Assembly (NCBI GenBank): GCA_902612605.1
Contig: CACMDY010000003.1
Location: 105,253-156,063 of the forward strand
DNA length: 50,811 nt
From: an uncultured Pelagibacteraceae bacterium
Lineage (GTDB): Bacteria; Pseudomonadota; Alphaproteobacteria; Pelagibacterales; Pelagibacteraceae
Direction of reading: 5' to 3'
Within the stretch, counting starts at the first letter, position 1. Each line of letters begins with the position of its first letter. A program made the translations under genes and the position numbers. Shown here one piece after another: positions 43,838 through 50,811 of this stretch. The notes below the pieces were generated by a model. It was not told the origin of the DNA and did no database searches. It saw only the letters and a program-made list of their open reading frames with translations.

Positions 43838-44779
43838 ATGTGTGGGATTGCAGGATTAATTCATAGAGGAAATACTTCAAACGTTGGTTTTGAACTTCAA
43901 GGTATGCTTCAAGCATTAAAGCATAGAGGAGAAGATTCAACTGGATACGCTCTATACGGAAAAACTGACGGTCAAAATTTCATCATGCGATTTAAGGTTG
44001 GTGAAAATGTTGCAGAGGGAAGTTCTTCAGTAAAAGAAGATGTATCAGTTTATGACGAAAGAAAAAAAATTGTTGACTCTTATCTTTCTGAGCTAGGCGC
44101 TAAAGTAATAAAAGAAGATAGAATTCTTCCTTATTCATTACGATATGAAATTCAGTATGACAAAGATTTAATGGAATTTTCTCAAAAAATAGAAAGTGTT
44201 GAAGGTGTAGAAATATTATCTATGGGAAAATCTCTAGAAGTAATTAAAGATCTAGGAAACGCTGAAGTTGTTTGTAACAGATATAATTTAGATAAAGTTG
44301 TCGGGACACATGCAATTGGTCATGCTAGGATGGCAACAGAGTCGGGAGTGGATATTAAATCTGCTCACCCATTTTGGGGTTATCCTTTTAGCGATGTGTC
44401 AGTCGTTCATAATGGACAATTAACAAACTATTGGAACAATAGAAGAGTATTGGAAAACAAGGGCATGAGATTTATGTCAGAATGTGACTCTGAATTAATC
44501 GCTGTATATCTTGCAGAAAAAATGAGAAATGGAGCTACATTAGAAGAGGGAATGAAAGAGTCTCTCGTCGGTTTAGATGGGGTATTTACTTATTTTGTTG
44601 CTACAAAAGATAGCTTAGGAATGGCGAAAGATACAATGGCTGCAAAACCACTAGTATTGTATGAGTCAGATGATTTAGTTGCAATGGGGTCAGAGGAAAT
44701 TGCAATAAGATCAATATTACCACAAGAAATCGAAACTTATGATCCTTTTGATGGAGAAGTTAAAGTATGGCAAATTTAA
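43838..44779 (+). CDS. mgsA: N-methylglutamate synthase subunit A (class II amidotransferase)
   Basis: The 313-aa protein begins MCGIAGLIHRG, with the catalytic Cys2 of class II amidotransferases. LKHRGEDSTGYALYG, HARMATESGVDIKSAHPFWG, VVHNGQLTNYW and MSECDSELIAVY are the expected motifs. MgsA provides the glutamyl-transfer half of N-methylglutamate synthase. It starts 17 bp after gmaS with AAGGA upstream and overlaps mgsB by 13 bp. Confidence 0.93.
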   Translation: MCGIAGLIHRGNTSNVGFELQGMLQALKHRGEDSTGYALYGKTDGQNFIMRFKVGENVAEGSSSVKEDVSVYDERKKIVDSYLSELGAKVIKEDRILPYSLRYEIQYDKDLMEFSQKIESVEGVEILSMGKSLEVIKDLGNAEVVCNRYNLDKVVGTHAIGHARMATESGVDIKSAHPFWGYPFSDVSVVHNGQLTNYWNNRRVLENKGMRFMSECDSELIAVYLAEKMRNGATLEEGMKESLVGLDGVFTYFVATKDSLGMAKDTMAAKPLVLYESDDLVAMGSEEIAIRSILPQEIETYDPFDGEVKVWQI

Positions 44780-45621
44780 AAACATCAGAAAAAAAAAGTA
44801 AAGCTCAATCAATGGGACTTCATACAGAAGTCTTAACCGGAAAAACACAACAAAAATTTTTTAATCCAGATGAGGCAGAGAATTTTTATTACTTTGGGAC
44901 ATATGATGTAGATTTTAATAAAAGAACTGAGATTGACGTTAAGAACATGGATTGTCGTGAAGCAAATAAAAAAATTGATGAATTAATGAAAGATGGATAC
45001 GGAACTATTGTAATAAAGAACCCACAGGGAAAACATAGCTTGGGAGTTGGAATTCTCAATAAATTAAATTTAATATTTGAAGGTAGTTTGGGTTACTTTG
45101 GGTGTGGATCAATGGATGGTCCTATTGTTAGAATTAATGGAAGAGTGGGATGGTCATGTGCAGAAAATATGATGGCAGGAAAAGTAGTAATTGAAAAAAA
45201 TGCAGGGTCTTGTTTTGGTGCGGCAATTAGAGGTGGAGATCTGATATGCAAAGGAAGCGTAGGTGCCAGAACAGGAATTGATCAAAAAGGCGGGACAATA
45301 ATTATTGGCGGAGATGCTGGTGCTTTTACAGGTTTTATGATGCAGAGAGGGCGAATTATTATTCTTGGAGATGTTGGAATAAATTTAGGAGATTCTATGT
45401 ATGATGGGACAATTTTTGTAGGTGGAAAAATTGGATCATTTGGTAGTGATGCTGTCGAAGCTGAATTAACTGATTCAGATCAAGATTGGCTTAAAAGAAA
45501 ATTAAAGGTTGCGGAGATCGGAGAAAACTTCGATGTTTCTAAGATGACCAAAGTTGTAGCAGGAAAAAAACTTTGGAATTACGATGCTCTTGAACCTACA
45601 GAAAAAAAAGGAGCAATTTAA
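44767..45621 (+). CDS. mgsB: N-methylglutamate synthase subunit B (GXGXG domain)
   Basis: The 284-aa protein has the GXGXG beta-helix domain of the C-terminal part of glutamate synthase. Typical repeats are LGYFGCGSMDGPIV, GSVGARTGIDQKGGTIIIGG and GDVGINLGDSMYDGTIFVGG. It acts with MgsA and MgsC to turn gamma-glutamylmethylamide (and 2-oxoglutarate or glutamate) into N-methylglutamate. It starts inside the end of mgsA and is followed directly, with no gap, by mgsC. Confidence 0.92.
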   Translation: MANLKTSEKKSKAQSMGLHTEVLTGKTQQKFFNPDEAENFYYFGTYDVDFNKRTEIDVKNMDCREANKKIDELMKDGYGTIVIKNPQGKHSLGVGILNKLNLIFEGSLGYFGCGSMDGPIVRINGRVGWSCAENMMAGKVVIEKNAGSCFGAAIRGGDLICKGSVGARTGIDQKGGTIIIGGDAGAFTGFMMQRGRIIILGDVGINLGDSMYDGTIFVGGKIGSFGSDAVEAELTDSDQDWLKRKLKVAEIGENFDVSKMTKVVAGKKLWNYDALEPTEKKGAI

Positions 45622-47013
45622 ATGGCAAAGAAAAAAAATGGTAATGGAAAATCAAACGGACATTCTAATGGTAATGGAATAGCTTCAAGAAACAAAAGTT
45701 TGTTGGGACACAACGCTATTTTCACTCCAGAAGTTATGGATGACATTCATATCAAAGCCGAATTAGGAAGATACAGAATGAGAGGAATGGCTTTGATGAA
45801 AAAGATACCTACTTTTGATGATCTAGTTTTCTTGCCAGGTACATTAACAAGATTTGTTATTGAAGGTTACAGAGAAAAATGTGAAACCAAAACTATTATT
45901 GGTCCAAGATGTGAAAATCCAATTGAGCTTGATATTCCAGTTTACATTACGGGAATGAGTTTTGGAGCTTTATCTTATGAAGCAAAGACTGCATTAGCTA
46001 GAGGTGCTACAATGGCTGGTAGCGCAACATGTTCTGGTGAAGGTGGAATGATACCAGATGAGAGAAGATATTCAGAAAAATGGTTTTATCAGTGCATACA
46101 ATCAAGATACGGTTTTAACCCACACCATGCACAACTAGCTGATGGAATTGAGGTATTTATTGGACAAGGACAAAAAGTTGGAATGGGTGGTCATTTGATG
46201 GGTCAAAAAGTTACTGACCAAGTTGCAGAAATGAGATCGCTACCTGCAGGTATTGATCAAAGATCTCCAGCAAGACATCCTGATTGGCTGGGTCCAGATG
46301 ATTTAGCTTTAAAAGTTCAAGAGCTTAGAGAATTAACAAAAAACAAAGTGCCAATTCAATTAAAACTTGGAGCAGCTAAAGTGTATGATGATGTAAGGAT
46401 GGCAGCAAAATGTGATCCAGATTCAATTTATCTTGATGGAATGGAGGGTTCAACAGGTGCTGGGCCACACATTGCAGCTGCAAACACAGGTATCCCAGGA
46501 ATTGCTGGAATTAGAGAAGCAAGAAGAGCTTTGGATGATGTAGGTAAAACTGGAAAAGTAACTTTAATTTATGCAGGTGGTGTTAGAGATGGAGCAGATA
46601 TGGCTAAAGCTTTAGCACTTGGTGCAGACGCAATTGCAATCGGAACAGGTGCAATGGTGGCTTTAAATTGCAATAAGGAAATACCAGAATCTAACTTTGA
46701 AAAAGAAATGGGTGTTCCCGCAGGTCATTGCTATCACTGTCACACGGGTAGATGTCCGGTAGGAGTTGCTACTCAAGATCCTAAATTAAGAAAAAGATTA
46801 AATCCTGATGATGCAGCATTAAGAGTGTATAATTACTTGCATGCGATGACCTTAGAGGCTCAATTGTTGGCTAGAGCATGTGGAAAAACAAATATTCACT
46901 CGCTAGAACCAGAAGATATGGCTGCATTAACAATGGAGGCTTCTGCTTTAGCTAAAGTGCCTCTTGCAGGAACAAATCATACAGTAGGAGTTAAAGATTT
47001 CCATAAAATCTAA
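45622..47013 (+). CDS. mgsC: N-methylglutamate synthase subunit C (FMN-binding domain)
   Basis: The 463-aa protein is the FMN-binding glutamate synthase-like subunit. It has PVYITGMSFGALSYEAK, GEGGMIPDERRYS, QLKLGAAKVYDD, YLDGMEGSTGAGP and YAGGVRDGADMAKALALGADA. The iron-sulfur cysteines are C370, C373 and C378. The N-terminal 25 residues are a low-complexity Gly/Asn/Lys tail. It completes the three-subunit enzyme. It starts 0 bp after mgsB and is followed 8 bp later by a Lys-rich unknown gene. Confidence 0.93.
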   Translation: MAKKKNGNGKSNGHSNGNGIASRNKSLLGHNAIFTPEVMDDIHIKAELGRYRMRGMALMKKIPTFDDLVFLPGTLTRFVIEGYREKCETKTIIGPRCENPIELDIPVYITGMSFGALSYEAKTALARGATMAGSATCSGEGGMIPDERRYSEKWFYQCIQSRYGFNPHHAQLADGIEVFIGQGQKVGMGGHLMGQKVTDQVAEMRSLPAGIDQRSPARHPDWLGPDDLALKVQELRELTKNKVPIQLKLGAAKVYDDVRMAAKCDPDSIYLDGMEGSTGAGPHIAAANTGIPGIAGIREARRALDDVGKTGKVTLIYAGGVRDGADMAKALALGADAIAIGTGAMVALNCNKEIPESNFEKEMGVPAGHCYHCHTGRCPVGVATQDPKLRKRLNPDDAALRVYNYLHAMTLEAQLLARACGKTNIHSLEPEDMAALTMEASALAKVPLAGTNHTVGVKDFHKI

Positions 47014-47021
47014 TAGCAAAT

Positions 47022-47432
47022 ATGCCAAAGAAAAAAGGTAAGAAAAAAGTCAAATCAAAAGAGATCAAAGGTCAATTAGGCAAGAAAAAAGAGACTGCTA
47101 GAGAAAAAATGATTGGCCAAACAATTGGCTATCGATATGACGTTAATCTTTTGCCTGACTATAGTCGACTCACTCCATTTTTAAAAAAATATATAGAAGC
47201 TATGGGTTGGGATGATCTTAATTGGTTAGAAGATGTTCATATGGGATATGAAGAAAATAGACCTGCTGTATTCGATAGAAATGCTAACGGTTGGGTAACG
47301 ATACCAAGTAAAATAAAATTACCTAATAATCAGCAGGATAGAGATATGATTGCTAGAGAATTATTGGTAAAGTTTCAAATGTCGCCGAATCATCCTCTGG
47401 TTGACCTTAAAAAAGCTTATTTAAAATTCTAA
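47022..47432 (+). CDS. Lys-rich hypothetical protein, 136 aa, after mgsC
   Basis: I do not recognise this protein. The first 35 residues are very Lys-rich (PKKKGKKKVKSKEIKGQLG). The rest is soluble with conserved-looking aromatic and acidic segments (GWDDLNWLEDVHMGYEENRP, KIKLPNNQQDRDMIARELLV, KFQMSPNHPLVDLKKAY). The basic tail suggests nucleic acid or membrane contact, but no motif supports it. It starts 8 bp after mgsC, so it is probably co-expressed with the methylamine pathway. Confidence 0.65.
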   Translation: MPKKKGKKKVKSKEIKGQLGKKKETAREKMIGQTIGYRYDVNLLPDYSRLTPFLKKYIEAMGWDDLNWLEDVHMGYEENRPAVFDRNANGWVTIPSKIKLPNNQQDRDMIARELLVKFQMSPNHPLVDLKKAYLKF

Positions 47433-47549
47433 TTTTCAATTTCAAGTTGATAAAATAATTATTAACTTCTACTTTTTATAAATAAAATAAAATTGTCAGC
47501 GTAAAAAAAATTTCATAGAATCCATTAACTATTAATAGGAGAGAGAAAT

Positions 47550-48950
47550 ATGACTGATCAATTAGGTGCTCTCACAACCTTATTTACAGAATTTTACTAT
47601 TGGGTAACTGTGGTTCTTATGTTTTTGATCCACGTGGGTTTCTGTATGTATGAAGTTGGGGCATCTCGTTACAAACATCACCAACATACTCTTATGAAAA
47701 ATACAATGCTGATACCACTGGTAACAGTCACATGGTTTTTCTTTGGTTGGTGGATATACTGGGCATTTCCAACAGGACCTGGATTAGCTCCTTCAATTAT
47801 GACCGAAAGCACAGGTCTAGTTCTTGGAGGTGGATTTGGTGGAAATGATCTTGCTAACCCTACAAATGCATTGATGGCCGTAAATCTTAATGATCATATA
47901 ATGGGTGTCTTCTGGGCAGCCTTTTTATTATTTTCATGGACTGCAGCTTCGATTGTATCTGGAGCGGTTATTGAAAGGATAACTACTTTTGCATTTGGAA
48001 TACTTGCAATTGCAATTGGATCTGTTTTCTGGACAATAGATGCTTCATGGGGATGGCATTTTGATGGATGGATGTTAAAAATATTAGGATATCACGATGC
48101 TTATGCTTCTGGAGTAATTCATGCAATTGCCGGAGGTTTTGCCTTAGGTGTTCTAATTGTTTTAGGACCAAGAATTGGAAAATTTTCATCTAGCGGAGAA
48201 CCAAGAAACATTGGACCAAGAAATCCATGGTTAGTGACTGTTGGATTATTCTTAATCTATACAGGTTTTTGGGGCTTTTACGCAGCATGTAATGTTCCGA
48301 TTTATGATCTTGGACCTGAATATGGTATGGAAGGTGTAACTTTCTTTACTGCAACGAACATCTACCTAACTCCCACCACACTTAGTGGAATAACGATGAA
48401 CTTTTTAATGTCGTTATCTGGAGGGTTGTTAGCTGGGTATGTGGTCTCGAAGGGAGATCCTTTCTGGACTTATTCATCAGGACTTGCGGGAATAATATGT
48501 GCATCTGCAGGTAATGATTTATATCATCCAATACAATCAATGATAATCGGTATGATCGGAGTAGTTATAGCTTACAAAATGCATTACTGGGTCGAGAAAA
48601 AATATAAAATCGACGATGCGGTTGGAGCGGTAGCTGTTCATGGTTATGCTGGATTTGTTGGTCTTGTAATATGTGGTTTCGTTTTAAATGGTTATCCTTC
48701 ATCTGGATACAGTGTTGGAGCTATGTGGGATGGAACTAATTATGCAGCAATTAATCCTCTTGGAATGTTTATCGGCGCAATAATAATGTTTTTTGTACTA
48801 GGTATGCTTCCTGGATATATAATTGCAAAAGTTCTTCACGGAATGGGTAAATTAAGAATACCAAGAGAAGTAGAACTTGCAGGACTTGACTATACAATTA
48901 TGGAAGAGGCTAAAGAAGACGAAAAAGCTCTAGTCTCGGCCAGTAGATAA
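47550..48950 (+). CDS. amt: Ammonium/methylammonium transporter
   Basis: The 466-aa protein has about eleven membrane helices and the Amt pattern: WDASWGWHFDGWML-like Trp/His-rich segments, DAYASGVIHAIAGGFALGVL with the first pore His, and AVAVHGYAGFVGLVICG with the second. The N-terminal helix has FYYWVTVVLMFLIHVGFCMYE. No signal peptide extension is seen. AGGAGAGAG precedes the ATG. A PII gene (glnK), often next to amt, is absent. A 73-aa membrane protein gene follows instead. Its position after gmaS-mgsABC makes methylammonium as well as ammonium likely. Confidence 0.92.
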   Translation: MTDQLGALTTLFTEFYYWVTVVLMFLIHVGFCMYEVGASRYKHHQHTLMKNTMLIPLVTVTWFFFGWWIYWAFPTGPGLAPSIMTESTGLVLGGGFGGNDLANPTNALMAVNLNDHIMGVFWAAFLLFSWTAASIVSGAVIERITTFAFGILAIAIGSVFWTIDASWGWHFDGWMLKILGYHDAYASGVIHAIAGGFALGVLIVLGPRIGKFSSSGEPRNIGPRNPWLVTVGLFLIYTGFWGFYAACNVPIYDLGPEYGMEGVTFFTATNIYLTPTTLSGITMNFLMSLSGGLLAGYVVSKGDPFWTYSSGLAGIICASAGNDLYHPIQSMIIGMIGVVIAYKMHYWVEKKYKIDDAVGAVAVHGYAGFVGLVICGFVLNGYPSSGYSVGAMWDGTNYAAINPLGMFIGAIIMFFVLGMLPGYIIAKVLHGMGKLRIPREVELAGLDYTIMEEAKEDEKALVSASR

Positions 48951-48963
48951 AGGAGGTATGTAA

Positions 48964-49185
48964 ATGGCAACAGTATCAAATTGGATAGATCATTTAAGTG
49001 CCTCTGAGGTACAAGGATCTGTCTATCCAGGTGTTGGTTCGGAAGGAGTGCTAGTCATAATAGCAATTCTTATTTGGGTTGGCTGGCATGTTATTTCATC
49101 TAAACAAGAAGATGGTAAGATGAATGCAATTGTCAGAAAAAAACCAAGTGCTAACGACTGGAAAAGCAATATAACAGACGGTTAA
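48964..49185 (+). CDS. Small membrane protein after amt, 73 aa
   Basis: The 73-aa protein has one hydrophobic helix (SEGVLVIIAILIWVGWHVISS, about residues 26-46) with a short polar N-terminal part and a basic C-terminal tail ending IVRKKPSANDWKSNITDG. It starts at 48964, seven bases after a strong AAGGAGG (48950-48956). A shorter ATG-TAA (48958-48963) in between is too close to the ribosome site to matter. It is followed by a terminator, so amt and this gene form one unit. Function unknown; an Amt accessory is plausible. Confidence 0.75.
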   Translation: MATVSNWIDHLSASEVQGSVYPGVGSEGVLVIIAILIWVGWHVISSKQEDGKMNAIVRKKPSANDWKSNITDG

Positions 49186-49193
49186 AACTTTTA

Positions 49194-49229
49194 AGAGGGC
49201 GCATGAAATACTGTGCCCTCTTTTTTTTT
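49194..49229 (+). terminator. Intrinsic terminator of the amt unit
   Basis: GAGGGCGCA and TGTGCCCTC (49195-49203 and 49212-49220) form a nine-bp stem with one G-T wobble and an eight-base loop, followed by nine T (49221-49229). It is a strong factor-independent terminator, and its T-run ends one base before the ATG of the next gene (49231). Confidence 0.88.
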
Positions 49230-49230
49230 A

Positions 49231-49395
49231 ATGCAAAATTCTGAAGAAAATAATCAAAATGAAAATAAAACTCCTAGCAAAATGGCTCGTCTTGCATGGC
49301 CAAAAGCAAAGTATGGAGCAATTATAGCGATATTAATTATTATCGGTGTAAATTTAATTTATTACAAAGATTTCTTTTTATCATTTTTTAAATAA
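49231..49395 (+). CDS. Small membrane protein, 54 aa
   Basis: The product begins MQNSEENNQNENK, is polar and acidic for about 25 residues, has a hydrophobic helix (YGAIIAILIIIGVNLIYY) and ends in FFLSFFK. I chose ATG at 49231. A GTG in the same frame at 49213 lies inside the terminator stem, which makes it unlikely. Being directly after the terminator's T-run, the gene lacks a normal ribosome site and may be leaderless, or read by read-through. It ends 17 bp before the glutamine synthetase-like gene. Confidence 0.55.
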   Translation: MQNSEENNQNENKTPSKMARLAWPKAKYGAIIAILIIIGVNLIYYKDFFLSFFK

Positions 49396-49412
49396 TTGTG
49401 TTACGTTATTAG

Positions 49413-50738
49413 ATGCCAAAAAATTTATTTAAAATTTCAAAACAAAAAAAAATTAAATATTTTTTGATAAGTTTTGTAGATTTATTTGGTGTCTTAAGAT
49501 CAAAATTGGTTCCTGCTCATGCAATAAAAGATATGCAAGTAAATGGTGCTGGATTTGCTGGATTTGCAGCCTGGCTAGATATGACACCAGCTGACTCTGA
49601 TATGTTTGCAATACCTGATCCTGACAGTTTAATTCAACTACCATGGAATAAAGAAGTTGGTTGGTTGGCTTCAGATTTATGGATGAATGGTAAACCAGTC
49701 GATGCTTCACCAAGGGTGATGTTAAAAAAACAAATAAAAAAATTATCTGAATTGGGATATAGCATGAAGTCAGGTGTGGAGTGTGAGTATTTTTTGATTT
49801 CTCCTGATGGGAACGCAATTGCAGATAACAGAGATACTCAATCTAAACCTTGTTATGACCAGTCTTCACTAATGAGAAGATATGAGCTTATAAAAGAAAT
49901 ATGTGATTGTATGATTGAAATGGGATGGGGTCCTTATCAAAATGACCACGAAGATGCTAACGGACAATTTGAAATGAATTGGGATTATTCAGATTGTCTA
50001 AAAACTGCTGATAGACATACTTTTTTTAAATTTATGGTGAAAACTATTGCAGAAAAGCATGATTTGAGAGCAACATTTATGCCAAAACCTTTTGAAAATT
50101 TAACTGGTAATGGATGTCATGCACATATTTCTTTATGGAAAGGAAAGAAAAATATCTTTCTTGATAAACATGATAAGCTTGGGCTAAGCAAGACAGCTTA
50201 TAACTTTTTAGGAGGCATCATGAAACATGCTTCATCCTTATCTACTTTTTTTAATCCAACAATAAATAGTTACAGACGAATAAATGCTGCACCAACAAAA
50301 TCTGGTGCCACATGGTCTCCAAGCAGTATATCATATACAGGAAATAACCGTACACATATGATAAGGGTTCCTGATCCGGGAAGATTTGAATTAAGACTTA
50401 TGGATGGATCCGCAAATCCTTATTTACTTCAAGCTAGTGTATTAGCTGCAGGAATAGAGGGATTAAGTAAAAGAATTAATCCTGGGAAACCTCTTTTTTG
50501 TAATATGTATAAGGATTATAAAAAATATCCAAACCTTTCTAAATTACCAAATGAACTAAAAGATTCTCTTGATAAAATTGAAAATAATAAAGAAATGAAT
50601 AAAGCATTTGGAAAAGAAGTAATTAAAAGTTATGTCAAGTTAAGGACTTCGGAATTAAAAGATTTTAATGATAACGAAAAATTTGATAAGTCCAAACCAA
50701 TTACAAAATGGGAAAGACAGAATACTCTAGACTGTTAA
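49413..50738 (+). CDS. Second glutamine synthetase-family protein
   Basis: The 441-aa protein has the GS fold: FLISFVDLFGVLRSKLVPAH, GVECEYFLISPDGNA, NDHEDANGQFEMNW, GNGCHAHISLWKGKKN and GRFELRLMDGSANPYLLQA. It is a paralog of GmaS in this window but 48 residues shorter. Candidates are a second GmaS/GlnT type, a true ammonia-using GS, or another gamma-glutamylamine ligase. It follows the 54-aa gene and stands next to amt, so it uses an amine or ammonium. Metal/ATP motifs are intact, so it should be active. Confidence 0.85.
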   Translation: MPKNLFKISKQKKIKYFLISFVDLFGVLRSKLVPAHAIKDMQVNGAGFAGFAAWLDMTPADSDMFAIPDPDSLIQLPWNKEVGWLASDLWMNGKPVDASPRVMLKKQIKKLSELGYSMKSGVECEYFLISPDGNAIADNRDTQSKPCYDQSSLMRRYELIKEICDCMIEMGWGPYQNDHEDANGQFEMNWDYSDCLKTADRHTFFKFMVKTIAEKHDLRATFMPKPFENLTGNGCHAHISLWKGKKNIFLDKHDKLGLSKTAYNFLGGIMKHASSLSTFFNPTINSYRRINAAPTKSGATWSPSSISYTGNNRTHMIRVPDPGRFELRLMDGSANPYLLQASVLAAGIEGLSKRINPGKPLFCNMYKDYKKYPNLSKLPNELKDSLDKIENNKEMNKAFGKEVIKSYVKLRTSELKDFNDNEKFDKSKPITKWERQNTLDC

Positions 50739-50739
50739 A

Positions 50740-50811
50740 GTGAAAAGCTTTGATAGTTATAGAAAATGGAAATATACAAAATTTTTATCAAATAAAAATC
50801 ATAGTTTTAAT
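50740..50811 (+). CDS. N-terminal fragment of an unidentified protein
   Basis: A frame open from GTG at 50740 (1 bp after the previous stop) to the window edge codes for 24 residues beginning MKSFDSYRKWKYTKFLSN. The close spacing suggests it is the next gene of the same operon, but the fragment is too short to name, and the GTG start is a guess. Confidence 0.4.
   Translation, partial: MKSFDSYRKWKYTKFLSNKNHSFN

Noticed and set aside
47433..47549. A glnA-type or other riboswitch upstream of amt
   Set aside because: I looked for the conserved glnA RNA motif and for a terminator-like leader and found neither. The gap is only 117 bp and AT-rich.
49213..49230. Upstream GTG start of the 54-aa membrane protein
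   Set aside because: This start lies inside the 3' arm and T-run of the terminator, and the resulting extra residues are only a translated poly-T. ATG at 49231 is better.
1..50811. CRISPR arrays, prophage, insertion sequences, tRNA or rRNA genes
   Set aside because: No spaced direct repeats, transposase or integrase proteins, or cloverleaf-like intergenic sequence were seen. The intergenic gaps are all under about 150 bp.

Overview
The window looks like a piece of a SAR11-type (Candidatus Pelagibacter-like) marine alphaproteobacterial chromosome. The evidence is a very low GC content, Lys/Asn/Ile-rich proteins, genes packed with 1-13 bp overlaps, and a gene set devoted to methylated amines, osmolytes and tetrahydrofolate (THF)-linked C1 oxidation. 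There are no rRNA or tRNA genes, CRISPR arrays, insertion sequences or phage genes that I can support. No stretch longer than about 150 bp lacks a gene; the longest gap (38035-38175) is the divergent promoter region between tmoX and tdm.

Layout. (1) 1-4203, minus strand: an ergothioneine-type operon, egtB-egtD, followed without a break by a SAM methyltransferase, a Rieske oxygenase and a truncated APS-kinase-like P-loop kinase. (2) 4308-7075, plus: a short MetF-like reductase translationally coupled to a GcvT-family THF-dependent demethylase-like protein, then a perfect palindrome, a 35-aa membrane peptide and a Yip1-like membrane protein. (3) 7072-10469, minus: a 322-aa M19-type 'dipeptidase' with an altered metal site, a 550-aa unknown, a DUF3726-like protein and a 55-aa four-Cys protein. 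(4) 10574-15319: purE-purK, an SRAP peptidase, a GNAT, a hypothetical protein and an MFS/BT1-like transporter. (5) 15323-20420, minus: heterotetrameric sarcosine oxidase/N-methylglutamate dehydrogenase genes (beta-delta-alpha-gamma), divergent from fhs (20542-22221). (6) 22218-25568: class I amidotransferase and iron-type alcohol dehydrogenase, divergent from tmm (trimethylamine monooxygenase). (7) 25578-38034, minus: a long co-directional run. It starts with the TMAO transporter (tmoX, terminator, MORN protein, membrane protein, tmoV, tmoW), then a GpsA-like dehydrogenase, then a carbohydrate-type ABC transporter and a GH63-like glycosidase. (8) 38176-50811, plus: tdm (TMAO demethylase), a small DNA-binding-like protein, a SoxB-like FAD oxidoreductase, gmaS, mgsABC, a 136-aa unknown, amt with two small membrane proteins, a second glutamine synthetase-family gene and the start of another gene.

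How it fits together. Tmm oxidises trimethylamine to TMAO, TmoXVW imports TMAO, and Tdm splits TMAO to dimethylamine plus formaldehyde, which its GcvT domain can pass to THF. An unassigned step (candidate: the FAD protein at 40955-42283) would give methylamine. GmaS, MgsABC and the Sox/Mgd oxidase then turn methylamine into ammonium plus methylene-THF. Fhs and the MetF/GcvT pair belong to the same C1 pool, and Amt could import ammonium or methylammonium. The best candidates for undescribed biology are the extended ergothioneine operon, the MetF-GcvT pair, the M19/DUF3726/four-Cys cluster, the two enlarged sugar-type permeases, and the MORN/membrane pair inside the TMAO transporter operon. All names are assigned by reading motifs and context; no database search was run.
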